Source: Lunularia cruciata (taxonomy: Eukaryota; Streptophyta; Marchantiopsida; Lunulariales; Lunulariaceae). From it: a DNA stretch of 64,000 bases. Location of the stretch: positions 30,356,243-30,420,242 of the forward strand of contig OX419761.1 in the NCBI GenBank assembly GCA_948567375.1. The letters run 5' to 3'. Under the pieces are notes generated by a model. It saw only the letters and a program-made list of their open reading frames with translations, did no database searches and was not told the DNA's origin. Both the position numbers and the translations under genes were made by a program. Below, piece after piece: positions 9,323 to 21,084 of the stretch (its first letter is position 1; the number at the start of each line of letters is the position of its first letter).

Positions 9323-10658
9323 GTCCTGCTTCATACTTCACCTTCTTTCTAGAGCGGACTCCTCTCTAAATAGTCACCCTCTTCTCTTCTTGCTCTAGAA
9401 CTTCTTCTTTTGTGTGTAAGTTACATTCTTCTTCTCTTTCCATCTTTCCTTTGTCCTCCTTGGGTACTGATTGCATCTCCACTCCATCTTCACTCTTGCT
9501 GCTTGTTTCCCCACTCTACAACATGAATTTGGGTTCTTCCTCCTTGTCTGAATCTTTGTCCTTGCACTCAGCCTCTCCTTTTGACTCCTTGTCTAACAAC
9601 ACGATTACCACCATGTCTCTCCTTGCGTTTAGTTTCCTTGTCGTCCAAGGTCTTGCCACCACTACTACTTCTTCTTCTTCTTCTTCTTCTTGTTGACTCC
9701 TCTTCTTTGAATTTGAAGTGTTCACCTTCAACTGCACACTCTGCCCCATCTGCGCATAGTACTCATCATTGCTCCTTATCTGCAAGATGTACTACTATTG
9801 CTCCTCCGCATCAACATCTCTTCTCAAATCAAGGTGGAAGTGCAACACCATCTTGTGTCTCTATGTCGTGTTCAGTAAGTTCAGTCCCAAATAGAAGTGG
9901 GCTGCAAACGGCACAATGTAGTGTGGAGGCAACTTGTCTTGCAAGTTCCATACCATCTGTCTCATACACTGATGAAAACACTTTGCCCAATTGATCAGCT
10001 CCCTTGCAAACATCTTGTGGAAGAATACCTCTTGATGTTTCATCACCTAAGTAGTTTGCTTCGGCTTCAAGAAAGCCATCATTGCTACTACAATGCCTCT
10101 CTTCATTGGGTCCTTATAGCTCTTGACCTTGTAGCCATTCTTTGTGCATTTTGAAGAGAAGGCATCTCTCACCTCTTGGGTTTCTTCAGCTACTTCTCCC
10201 TTCCTCAAGAACATGGATCCCTGCTCATCACCCGCCTCTCTTCCAAGTACTAACCTCCAATCAGACTCTGTCCATCGAGCCGGATTTCCTCTCTTCCCTT
10301 CTTCCTCATGGCCATCGAGACACTTACTCTTGATGATCTCAGTCATGAAACCTAGAGAGCTAATGTTCCAATTCCATGCCAAGAATGTGATTCAAAGCCT
10401 ACTCAAGACTTCTGCTCAAGGCTCTCAAGATCACGTCTAACCTCCGAATCACATGATTTGTCACTCAAATTCAGAGTTCTTCTTCCCACCTCCCATCTTT
10501 CTCTCTTCCACTCTACGTTGGGAGCTACTCTTCCTACTGATTCTCGGATTAACTCTCATGACTTCCTCTCTACACACCAATGTGTCTTCAACTACACTTC
10601 CCTTCCCATGATCTCCCGTAGGACAACTTCTTAATGGCCATGGAAAACTACTTTTCAT
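9323..10658 (-). pseudogene. LTR-encoded coiled-coil protein, N-terminal part (copy A)
   Basis: Decayed copy of the frame found in all long GY2 LTRs. The conserved ATG after the TATA box is at 10658. Readable blocks in different frames are 10694-10461, 10382-10047, 10046-9861 and 9785-9516, matching copy F around MGGGKKNSEF, WNWNISSLGFMTEIIKSK, ARWTESDWRLVLGREA, the DKLPPHYIVPF block and DEYYAQMGQSVQL. Truncated in the linker before the coiled coil by GY1 LTR 3. Confidence 0.7.
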
Positions 10659-10677
10659 TGCTTTGTCTCTAGCCCAA

Positions 10678-10685
10678 ATTTTATA
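10678..10685 (-). promoter_or_regulatory. TATA box of GY2 LTR A
   Basis: TATAAAAT on the minus strand, 379 bp into the LTR, just upstream of the conserved ATG of the LTR reading frame. Same place in LTRs B to F. Confidence 0.65.
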
Positions 10686-11064
10686 GTGGCACACTTCCTC
10701 CGTCTCTCTTCACTTCAAATTTCTACCAAGAAATCATACCTTCTTCATGCTCCTGTCACAATCAATTTCCTCCCGTTCATAGGCCAGCCATTTTTGTGTG
10801 GTACCTTCTTGAATGTCCAACCTTGAAGGAAAGTTGTTACAATGTCCTTGCCTCGGGTTGAGCCTCCCCAAGACAAAGTCTCCTTTCTTTGGGTTGCAGG
10901 CTGACAAGGCAAATCTGAGTACTTTGTCTTTTGACACAAAGTCACTTTACCTCAAGTTACAACCCGAGGATACCTTTCTTTGCCTTTCTAATGCCATATA
11001 GGTGCATACGACTTCTCTGTGGACTTCTTCTCCACAAATAAGAAAAAAAAAAGTGGGTACCACA

Positions 11065-11080
11065 TACCCTCTCCCTCAAA
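11065..11080 (-). other. Polypurine tract of GY2
   Basis: Coding strand TTTGAGGGAGAGGGTA immediately before LTR start TGTGGTACCC. The short element I has the equivalent TTTTAGGGAGGGAGTA at 52022-52007. This fixes TGTGGTACCC as an LTR start rather than a transposon end. Confidence 0.85.
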
Positions 11081-11189
11081 TGTGAGCATTCCCACAAACA
11101 TAGACCTTGGGTGTCTTAGAGACCTCCAAGTCTATGGTCCAATATCTCCAAACTCTCCAATTATTATTACTCAAGTGGTAAATGGTTGC

Positions 11190-12469
11190 CCTTCCAAGTC
11201 TGCACATTGAATGGACTTGTTGTCGTAAAGATGAAGGACTTCATAGGGCCCCATCCATCTCAAATGCAGTTTGCCTGGAAAAAATATTCAACAATTGTCG
11301 TATAACAAAACCAAATCTCCTTTGCAAATAGTTACAAGCTTGATATGCTTATCATGCTTGACTTTCTTCTATTCTTGTACTTCTTTTGTGGTTTGCACTG
11401 CATTGTCTCTTTTCTCTTCTAACCACATCAGTTGATGGATTCAAAGATCTTGACTTTCTTCTTCCAACAAGCGTTCCTCACCGAGAATCCGATATGTCGG
11501 TACTTCAAATTCAATTGGTAGTATGGGGTGCAAGCCGTATGTCAAGAAGTATGAAGTTTTCTTGGTTGTGATCTTTCTGTCATTTGATATGCCCATAACA
11601 TGGCTGGTAACTTTGTATCCCAGTCATAAGCATAATTTACAGTCATCTTATTCAAAATTTTGCAAAGTTACCCATTTGCCTTTTCTATTAAACCATTTGC
11701 TTTTGGATTATAAGGAGTCATCTTCCAATGTTTAATCTGAAAGTATTTGGTTAATGCCTCCATCATAGAGTCCCTCTATCACTAACCAATTCCAGAGGAC
11801 ATCCGTATTGGAAGATGATATTTCAAAAGAAAAATTCTGCCACTGTTTCTACATCATCTCTACAAGTTGCTTCAGCTTTGACCATCTTGGTAGCATAGTT
11901 AGTGCAGACCAATATGTAGCATTTTCTTGTGACTTGGGTTATGAGTTATATTGGTCCCCATTCCTCAAATGGGGCCAATGGTAAAATTGGTCTCAAAGGC
12001 CATTAGGAAGTAGCTGTTGGCTTTCCTGTTCTTTGACAAGCGTCACAACTTTGGATATGAGCATACGTGTCTTTGTATATCATAGGTCACCATACGTGTC
12101 TTTGTACATCTTCTTTCTAGTATTCTTTAGGGCATAGTGTCCTCTCAATGCTTTGGAGTGTAAAGACTCAATTATGCCTCTGACTTTGTATGACTCCAAT
12201 CATCACCGAAGTACTTTGTCTTTGCCCATCTTGAATAAAATGTTGTGTTTCAGCTGATACGGCCTCATTTTCCTAAGAAAGACTGCCCTTTGCTCTAGGT
12301 CCAGCCCTTCAAGACACTGGAGAGTATGCAGATAATGATATTTGGCTGCATACCTTGTACTTTGAATTGTTTTCAATTGATATAACTCTTCATTAAAGAA
12401 TTGATCATCAATCTCCCATTCCTGGTCTTGAGTTTCCAACTTGGACAAGAAGTCCACATTTGAATGCAA
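11190..12469 (-). pseudogene. GY2 integrase
   Basis: Strongly degraded. 12469-12203 reads as the region before and in the zinc-binding module (YLHTLQCLEGLDLEQRAVF...MGKDKVLR). A further piece near 11600-11450 reads YGLHPILPIEFEVP, typical of the post-catalytic part. Near 11330-11230 the C-terminal module is visible as GDLVLLYDN...PGKLHLRWMGPYEV with the GPY motif. Many frame changes and stops lie between. Confidence 0.7.
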
Positions 12470-12505
12470 AGCTCCCTTCCGTACTTGTACAATATATGTG
12501 AATTC

Positions 12506-13437
12506 TTATAACAACAAGATCCATCTTGCAATTTGCCCAAAAAAATCTGCCTTCTTGACCAAATGTTGCAATGCGTAATGGTCAACATAGAAGACAAACT
12601 CGTATCTCAGCAAGTAATGGTAAAATTTCTTGTAGGCATACACCATTCCGAGTGCTTCTCTTTCAATCGTCGAATAGTTCTTTTCTAAAACTAAAAGTTG
12701 TTGGTTAGCATAATAGATTGGGTAATCCTTCTTCTTGTCGTCCTTTTGACTCAAGACTACTCTAATTGCCATGGATGAAGTATCCACATATACATGAAAA
12801 GGGACGTTCCAATTCGGAGCCCTCATGATTGGTGCTTCAACCAATTTCTGGAAAAATGACACCTTTCAAAAGTTTGGCAAAGGTAATCTTAATGTACATC
12901 TCTTTGCCCAAACACAAAAAATTCATCAATGAAGACTTCCACAAATTTGCATAGGAAATCCTTGAAGATTGAATTCATCATCCGCTAGAAAGGAGCAGAA
13001 GCATTACACAATCCAAAGGGCATTTGATTGTAAACAAAAGTGCCCCAATTGGTTGTGAATATGGTTTTATTCTTGTCCTCTTCTTGGATGGATACTTGAT
13101 TGTACCCTAAAATTCATCAAGAAAATGTAACAAGGATGACCAGCTACTTGGTCTAAAATTGTATCAGTAAAAGACAAGGGTTGACAATCCTTCCTTGTGA
13201 CTGCATTTAACTTGCAGAAATCTTGGCACACTCAAATCTTCCCCATTTTCCTCTATGGGACAATGACAATGGGTGAAACCCATTCGTTGCTTAAGACAGT
13301 AAAGATTACTCTGGCCCCCAAGTACTTGTCGATTTCATCTTCAAAATTTTCAAAATTTTTCCTTTGGTCAAGACAATATCTCGACAGTCATTGGGGTTGA
13401 TGACTCCTTCAACATGACTCACTCGGCTTAATCCAAG
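12506..13437 (-). pseudogene. GY2 reverse transcriptase and RNase H
   Basis: RNase H at 12862-12506 is open: APNWNVPFHVYVDTSS with the first Asp, IEREALGMVYA with the Glu and FYVDHYALQHLV with the last Asp. Upstream, the RT is broken. Around 12990-12900 the active-site segment reads FVEVFIDEFFVFG, so the second Asp of FxDD has become Glu. Around 13030-12990 the block before it (FGLCNA-like) is visible. Would not be active. Confidence 0.75.
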
Positions 13438-14659
13438 TCATGCTGCCATCAAACCCCCCTCCTCCAAGTCATGTTTACCCGAGGTGAGGTCATATGGGTC
13501 TTTGTCTTCTACATCTACCTCATAGCATTCTAAGTAATTGACTTGGACTTCATCTTCAGAATCTTCTGAGGACAAAGACAATGTGTCTTCCAATTTGTCC
13601 TTGTCTTCTAACAAACTTGTTTCCCCAAGATGGAGAACCTTTGTCCAACTCACAATCACAAGCTTTTGATCTTTGGACAAAATGTCCTTGAACCGCAGCT
13701 TTTGTTTGTGCCAATCCACCACAACTTGGGTACTATATAACCAGGGTCTTTTGATTAACAACGGGTAACTAGTTTTGGTCACTGGTCATAACACAATATA
13801 ATTCAACTTGAAGGGCACCCCTCCAATGATAATTGTAATGTTTGACAATATACCCAATAGCCGTCTCCTGGATTGATTTGCAAATTTCAAGACTCAAGGT
13901 CTTGGCTCAAATGTATGATACTCCAACCGATTTGCAATATCTTTGGTCATGAAATTCACACCGGAACCCAAATCAATGGGTATCAATGTGATCATGCACC
14001 CTACAACCTCCTTATCAACCTTGGGAGATCCCAGATCCTCTTGTTCAATACGATAAATAGCGGGTAGGTCTAATTTGGACATCGTCCTTACTTTCTTGAG
14101 GGCTGAATTTAGTAGCCTCTTGTACAACTTATTATCTTCCCACAATTGCTTGAATGTGATGTTTGTAGTTGTGGATGCCAAATCCGCTACAATATCATAT
14201 TAAATTACTCCTCCTAATTTCACCGTCTTTGCCTTTGGCTTTGAGTTCAAAGTCTCTCTATGTTCAAGTTTGACTTTGGGACGCTTCATGATGGTGATGG
14301 GGTTACTAATGGTCTTGACCCAAGGTTCCTTGAGTTGGTCCACCTTGGCTTGGATCAGATCCTTTACTTCGGATCGGATGTCTGTCGGAAAAACTGGAGG
14401 CTTTGTCTTCATCTCCTCTTCCAAACTCAATTCTTGAGTTCTGGGTACTGCTTCCTTGAGCTCTTTCTGCAAGGCTTTAGCTTTGGCTTTTGTGAGGATC
14501 TTTTCTCCTTGGTAGAAAGGATTGACTTTAGGTGTAGCCTCTTCACCTTTTGTGAGGACAAAGAGGTTGTATTCAGTTCTTTTGGATCATGCTTCTTCTT
14601 ACTTGCGTGTGTCTCAACCTTCAAAATTTTGAGGTCTGGCCCTTCTCCTTTAGAGGCCG
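13438..14659 (-). pseudogene. GY2 protease and gag-pol linker
   Basis: 13782-13438 reads as the stretch after the protease core (YPLLIKRPWLYSTQVVVDWH...) with an acidic region before RT. 14181-13894 includes MITLIPIDLGSGVNFMTKDI, where the protease active-site motif appears as DLGSGVNFM. 14472-14200 and 14659-14427 are Lys-rich linker that once joined gag, interrupted at 14660 by solo LTR B. Confidence 0.65.
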
Positions 14660-15361
14660 GGCTCTGTGAAAACCCGGCAAATATTACTTTTGCTGTAATC
14701 AAGTAAGTAAAGTTCATTCCCACAGAGATACAATTCAGAATTGGTCAAATACAAAGTCAAATGTCACAATGTAGTTCTTCTTGATTGCGCCTTTAATCTC
14801 TTAGGTAGAAACTACACCCAAAAGAGAGTAACAAGCACTGATTTGCAGTCTTGTCATGAATTAACACTCTTTAATCACAACTCCATCAAATCTTTCCAAA
14901 CAATCTTGATTGTGATGATTTAGGCTCTCTAAAAAATGACACTTCACTGCAAAACTACTTCGTTTCAGAATTGTGTTCCACCCCTCCACTGAAGGCACAA
15001 CTTTCTTGATCAAAATTGCTTCACATCAACTTTGCGCTGCACTCACAAATGTAGAATACTACCAACACTAAAATTCCTCTAAGATATGTCAAGGCATTGC
15101 TTTGATTGCACTTCACTTAGGATCAAACACACAGAATGAAGATCAAGGCTACGGAATCCAACATCCAACAAACACACTGATTTTCACTTTGAAAATCTCC
15201 ACATACTCACAAACACAAACACAATATTGATACCCAAAATCAAGCTCAAGCAACGAGCACTACTTCATAGCACTTTGCTTTATCTATTCTCAAAAATTAT
15301 GACCACTAAACAACATAAGACTGGGAATGCCACTCTTAAATAGTGAAGCAAACGATAGTTA

Positions 15362-18042
15362 CTAACAAAAATACCGTTTCCTAACAACTCTTCTAACCTG
15401 TAGATCCAAAATGACAATGCAAATCTTCATATCTACCTCTTCAAAACCCAAATCTGTTACTAATTTGATGTCTACTTCTTCCTCAGCTTTCAAACCCAAT
15501 CCCAAAGTAACTTCACTCAATACTACTCTATTCTTGGGTTTCACAACTACTACTTCCTCTAACAATTCTAACACTTCTTTACTCTGATCTACAATTACAC
15601 TAGTGGGTAATCTATCTAACTCCTTATCTCCCAACCCACTCTTCTCCAATGTCTCCAATTGTAACTCCAAAGACATCTACACTCCTATGTTATCTACTTT
15701 GGGTTTTGCTCTTACATCCTTCCAAAGTCTATCTATCTCTAATTTCACTAAGTCTAATCTAATTGTGATATTGTCTTCCACTTCCAATATCTTTCTATCT
15801 ACACAAGTTCTAAGACTGATCAACATTGCGTTCAAATCTTTATCCTTCGCATTTCTCCTCCTTGTCTCCTGCACCAACAGCTTCAACTTGTGCAGTCTTG
15901 TTTCTTCAATGTGCATGCTGGCCTCTGTACTTATCATTGCATTCATCTTGATCACAATCTCCTTCAATGGCTCCAATCTCATTTTTTTCTCCCATTCTTG
16001 ATTTGCAAGCCAATCTTCTTTGTACATTGCCAATATTGCTTCAAACTTGGCTTTCACAATTTCCTTCTCCTTCTCCTTCTGCACCATCTTCTCCTCTTGA
16101 TTGCAAAGTAACTCTCTCAACCTTTCTTCATCTCTATATCTCACTGTCAACTCTCTTTGCTAGAGTTGCTTCTTCTCTCCTACACTCTCCATCACTCTAT
16201 TGAGCTCTTGCTCTTTCTCTACTACTCTTGCCATAGCATGGATAATTTCTAATCTCAAATCAGCAAACTGTTGCTTCAAGATTCCATACTCAGCTACTTG
16301 TCTTTTCCTCGCTATGTCACTTTGTTCTATGAGTTCCTCTCTATTCCTTGCTTCCCTCTTCAAGTTCTCTGTCACTTGATTCTGTACTACTGCGTCTACT
16401 CGTAGTACTTGTCTTTCCTCCTCCACTTGGATTATACTCTTCTTTAATTCCAAGTTCTCTTCTTCTAATCGAGCTAACACTTGCAATACAGTCTTCACCT
16501 CCGGACAATTCGACTGCATTTCCTTCTTCTGGTGCTCTAACTTCACCAACAACATGCACACAACCTCCCATAGATACTCTACTCCTTCACTTGGAGTTAC
16601 TTTGGCTTGTGGACTTATCTCCTTCTTCACCTCTTCCTCACTTGACACTCGCCTTCTAAGCCGCAGTTGCCTTATAGGATGGATTCTTTGCTCCCCAAAC
16701 TTCCATCCTCCTCTTCTCTTGCCTTACTCGGCCCCACTCCACACTTTGCCTTTCATCTGGAGCAAACTCCCCTTTGAATTGTAACTCTTTTCTCCTCTTG
16801 CTTTGGAACTTTGTCTTCCAATTTCAAGTTACTTTTCTCCTCCGTCTCCATGTGAGCTTCCTCTTCTTTGGGTACCAATTTTATCTCCACTCCATCATCA
16901 TTGTCACTACTTGTGTCTCCACTCTGCAGTGTGAACTTGGGTTCTTCCTCTCTCTCCAAATCTTTGGACTTGCACTCTGCTTCTCCTTCTGATTCTTCTT
17001 CCGACAATGCGATTACCACCAGTTCTTTCCTTGGGTTTACCCTTCTAGCCTTCTAAGGTCTTGCTTTCTCTACTTCTTCTTCTCCTTGTCGACTCCTCTT
17101 CATTCACTTCGAAGTGCTCACTTCCAACTGCACACTTTGCCCCATCTGTGCATAGTACTCATCACTGCTTCTGATCTGAAGAATGTATTGCTGCTCCTCC
17201 ACATTGACATCTCTTCTTAAGTCGGGATGGAAATGCAACACCATCTTATTATGCTCTACCGCATTGAGCAAGTTCAGCCCCAAATAGAAATGAGCTACAA
17301 ACGGCACAATATAATGTGGAGGCAACTTGTCTTGAAAATTCCACACCATCTGTCTTGTCCTCCCATGAAGACACTTTGCCCAATTAATTGGCTCTCCTGC
17401 AAAAATCTTATGGAAGAACACCACTTGGTGCTTCATCACATAAGTCGTTCTCTCTGGCTTCAAGATTGCCATTAGAGCACTCACGATCCCTCTTGATAGG
17501 ATCCTTGTAGCTCTTTACTTTGTAACCATTCTTTGTGCACTTCAAAGAGAAGGCATCTCTCACTTCTTGGGTTTCTTTGGCTACTTCCTCCTTCCCTAAG
17601 AACGTGGCACCATGCTTTGCGCTTGCTTCTCTCCTGAGTACTAACCTCCAATCCAACTCTGTCTATCAAGCCGGATTTCCTCTCTTCCTTTCTTCCTCAG
17701 GGCCATTGAGACACTTACTCTTGATGATCTCAATCATGAGTTCTGGAAAGCTAACATTCCAGTTCCATGCCAAGAATGTGATCCAAAGCCTGCTCAAGAC
17801 CTCAATTCTTGTGATCCCATCTAACCTCTGAATCACATGATTTCTCATTGCAAATTCAGAGTTTTTCTTCCCGTCTCCCATCTTCTCTCTTCCACTTTGG
17901 GCTGGAGACTATTCTACCTATTGATTCCGAGATTAACTTTCTCGACTTCCTCTTGACACACCAGTGCATCTTTGACTCTACTTCCCTTCCCAAGATCTCC
18001 TACAGGACAACTTCTTAACAACAATGAAAAATTGCTTGTCAT
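15362..18042 (-). pseudogene. LTR-encoded coiled-coil protein, full-length decayed copy (B)
   Basis: Long frame in LTR B, about 893 codons from the conserved ATG (18042-18040) to the stop after RRVVRKRYFC at 15362. In order: a basic N-terminus; a Trp/Phe-rich globular part (17881-17104: VLSRLWITFLAWNWNVSF, DKLPPHYIVPFVAHFYLG); an acidic linker with Lys/Arg clusters (17019-16753); a long coiled coil with heptads (16648-15677: VLQVLARLEEENLELKKSII, RYRDEERLRELLCNQEEK); and a C-terminal part (15676-15362: LETLEKSGLGDKELDRLP). Interrupted by a few frameshifts and stops. I recognise no named family. The layout could fit a nuclear scaffold-like or plant transposon-associated protein, which is only a guess. 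Confidence 0.75.
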
Positions 18043-18060
18043 TGCTTTGTCTTTAGCCCA

Positions 18061-18069
18061 ATTTTTATA
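18061..18069 (-). promoter_or_regulatory. TATA box of GY2 LTR B
   Basis: TATAAAAAT on the minus strand, 386 bp from the LTR start. Followed by TGGGCTAAAGACAAAGCAATG, in which the conserved start codon lies about 20 bp downstream of the TATA box. Confidence 0.65.
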
Positions 18070-18460
18070 GAGTCACGCCTTCTCTATCTTTCTTCAATTT
18101 GAGTTTCTACCAAGAAATCACACCTCCTGCATGCTCCTGTCACTGTCAAGTGTCCTTCATGCGTATGACCGCCATTTTTGAACGGTCTCTTCTTGAATGT
18201 CTCACCCCACAGGAAAGTTGTTACACTGTCCTTGCCTCGGGTTGAGCACCCCCAAGACAAAGACTCCTTACTTTAGGTTGTATGCTGACAAGGCAATTCT
18301 AAGTACCTTGCCTCATGACCCGAAGTCACGTTACCTTGGGTTTCATCCCAAAGACACTTTTCTTTGCCTTCTTTGGCCATACAAGCGCAATTCAACTTCT
18401 CTACACACTTCTTCTTCAAAATTGAGGAAAAAAAAACAAAAATGTGGGTACCACAGGCTC

Positions 18461-20331
18461 CCTTCTTGAGGTCTCTCCTCCTCAAGTGTTATACAATTTA
18501 CATGGGTATGACCCTTTGCTTGAAGTGCAACACGCTCAGCTAGGATCTATATATATTTTACAGGCGGCTTTGAGTTTGGAGGATGAGGGCATTGGTTGCC
18601 CGTATGACTCAATCCTTTACAATTCCCACATAGGGGTACATATCCAATTTTCTGTCTTGGCTCTAGACAGTTTGGAGACCAATGTCCCATTGAGCCACAA
18701 TTGTAACATGCTTCGGGTGCAACATTCTGAGGTCAATTTTGGTTGCTCATTGGTGGACTTTGTGGGGAAGTATTGGGGTCATACTCCCTTGGTCCATACC
18801 TTGGACCTTGGTACGATGTGCTTTCTTGAGGCGGTACCTCTTGGGTTTGGTACACTGCCTCCTCTTCTTGTTTCCATCATGGAACCCAATCAATCTGCTA
18901 CACCGGAAATGCATTATGAGTATTTCATTCCGTGTTTGCATGGCCTGACTTGCCACATGTGGTGCACCATACATTGGATCTGCCAAATGATGGAGGCTTC
19001 CTTTGGTCCTTTGCCCCAATCATCTGGATTTTAAAATCCAAAAACTCCTTTATATGGGCATCCAACTTGGTATCTGCCTTATGTAGACTCTTTGCTGGGG
19101 GTGTCAATGGTTTCTTGCCCCCACGTCTTTGTATTCTTCTTGGCTTTGATTCTTCTTCAGATTCCAAAGAAGAACTCAAAGATGTGGAGGATTCTTAAAA
19201 AGAAGGGGATGTATTACAAGAAGCTCTCCTTCTTAGCTTCTTGCCTTTCTTCTCCCGATTCCTTTGATTACCGGCAGAGTGAGAGTGAGCCGCCTCATAC
19301 CGGGCAATGTGTTTGAGTACCTTATCTAGGGAAGTTACATTCCCCTCCCTGGCAAAGATCCAAATGCCTGGTGAAAGTTCTCCCAAGAACCAAGTAATGG
19401 CTTGGGCATCGGAGTAACCCATAACACCCGATTGCTTTGGGACTTGGTTCAAAAGTGCCATGAACCTCCCAGAGTAGTCTCTCAACTTCTCCTTCTTGCC
19501 TCTGTCCAAATTGTTGAGCGCCGTGAAGACGCTCGTATCATAGTCAACTTCTTGGAAGCATTCTAGGAAGTTGTTTCTCAAGTCCGCCCAATCCACCGGT
19601 ATGAACTATTTTTGGGTTATATGGGTGTACCTTTCTTTCAGAGCAGACTTGGGAAAATTTGCAGGCAATCTGCCAAGTCGTGTTCCTTGTTAGCAAAGGA
19701 TATGACTTTGAATTCTTTGATGAACTCATTCGGATCTTTGTCTTGTTCTGTCCCCATGTACTTTTGATACTCGTGTCGGGTGACAGGTAATGAAGTCATC
19801 ATTTGACTTGGTGGAATTGGCTGTGGTAAGTTTAAACTTGATGGAACCAAGGAGCTAGCTGGTATCAATGCCATGTTGATAGCCCAAGGGTTCCAATTAG
19901 TCAAGTTCACAGTAGGGTCTTCCTCAACAATTTCTTCTTTGAGTGTGTCGACTTCACTCCACCTTTGGAGTGTTCTTCAAAATTCCTTCAAGACAATTGG
20001 GGAATCATGCGTAGAAGGTGTTGACACTCTTCTTCCTTTAGTGTCCATGCTATCTTTTCTTGAACAAAGTTCTTTAGAAATGCAACTTCCTTTGTAGCTT
20101 TAGGGAAGTCGGTGTATTGGGTTGTAACAAATGTGTTTGCCTGCTAGAGTCTTTCTTCTTCTTGGAAGATGGAGATGTGAAGTAGCCTTGCCAACCACCT
20201 TCACATTTCTTTTTGTCAAGTTCTTGCAAGGCTTCATGCACTTCATGAAGAAGTCGAAAGTCCAACGCCTCTCGTTTGGTTTCATCAAAAGTGGATTGGA
20301 TCTTCAAGTGTTCTTCTTCCTCACAATGCAA
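18461..20331 (-). pseudogene. GY2 gag, with three CCHC zinc knuckles
   Basis: N-terminal charged segment 20331-20074, then 19910-19638 (TRHEYQKYMGTEQDKDPNEF) and the capsid core 19596-19195 (WADLRNNFLECFQEVDYD, KEKLRDYSGRFMALLNQVP, ITWFLGELSPGI). The nucleocapsid part holds three C-x2-C-x4-H-x4-C motifs. The first reads CTTCGKSGHANTE (last Cys codon now TGA, 18925-18927). The second is CYNCGSMGHWSPNC (18708-18667) and the third CGNCKGLSHTGNQC (18630-18589). Gag packages the RNA. Several frameshifts separate the pieces, and LTR B cuts it from pol. Confidence 0.78.
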
Positions 20332-20438
20332 CGTTCATCTTTGAACTCTCGATTCCCGTTGTTCTCTCAATGTAGACATTCATATTACTTTAACACCCAG
20401 ATTTGAGATTGGCTTTGTATTCTTCCACTTCCAAGATT

Positions 20439-20460
20439 TGTATCCCTGGCATCGGTGCCA
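20439..20460 (-). other. Primer-binding site of GY2
   Basis: Coding strand TGGCACCGATGCCAGGGATA, seven bases after the LTR end. It resembles the complement of plant tRNA-Asp (TGGCGCCGTTGCCGGGGAT) with three differences, a primer used by Athila/Tat-type elements. Element I has a diverged version at 52710-52689. Confidence 0.65.
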
Positions 20461-21084
20461 AAAATCATGTGACAACCCGACAAATATCACTTTTTGCAAT
20501 AATTAGGTAAGTAAAGTTTGTTCCCGTAGAGATACGATTCAAAGTTGGTCAAATATGAAGCAAAGTAACAACTTCAGTTCTTCTTGGTCACATCTTTAGT
20601 CTCTCAGGTAGAAACCACACCCAAAAGAGAATAACAAGCACTGACTTGTAATCTCGTCACAAATTAGCACTCCTTAATCACAACTACATCAAATCTTTCC
20701 AAACAATCTTGATTGTGATGATTCAAGCTCTCCCAAAAATGACACTTCACTACAAAATGACTTCGCCTCAAAATTGTGGTCCACCCCTCCATTGAAGGCA
20801 TAACTTCCTCAATCAAAATTGCTTCACATCAACACTATGCTACACTCACAAATGCAGAATACTACCAATTCTACAATTCCTCTCAAATCTGTCAAGGCAT
20901 TGCTCCGATTGCACTTCACTCAGGATCAAACACACAAAATGAAGATCAAGGCTGGAAAATCCAACATCCAACAAACACACTGATTTGCACTTCAAAATTC
21001 TCCCAACACTCACAAACATAGACACAGAATTGATACTCAAAATTAAGCTCACACGATGAGCACTGCTTCACAACACATTATTCT

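Larger units (their letters stand above)
9323..11064 (-). repeat. GY2 LTR 'A' (3' LTR, 5'-terminal portion only)
   Basis: Its coding-strand start TGTGGTACCCAC lies at 11064 and directly follows the PPT of GY2. Truncated at 9322 by GY1 LTR 3. The TATA box TATAAAAT (10685-10678) is 379 bp from the start. The U3 part holds repeats such as CCTCGGGTT at 10851-10859 with its inverted copy AACCCGAGG at 10961-10969. Confidence 0.85.
14660..18460 (-). mobile_element. Solo GY2 LTR 'B' with perfect 5-bp target duplication GGCTC
   Basis: The unit proper is 14665-18455 (3791 bp). On the coding strand it starts TGTGGTACCC at 18455 and ends GGGTTTTCACA at 14665. The flanks GGCTC at 14660-14664 and at 18456-18460 are identical. 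It lies in the GY2 interior. The ends are not repeats of each other, as expected for one LTR left after recombination between two. Confidence 0.92.

Noticed and set aside
9657..9694. CTT/GAA-rich runs (also 54400-54425) as regulatory microsatellites
   Set aside because: They lie in the Glu-rich linker or coiled-coil coding part, or in U3, and vary between copies as simple slippage.
15362..18042. A host gene for a myosin-like coiled-coil protein
   Set aside because: It recurs at least six times in the window at a fixed place in LTRs, with the same TATA spacing.
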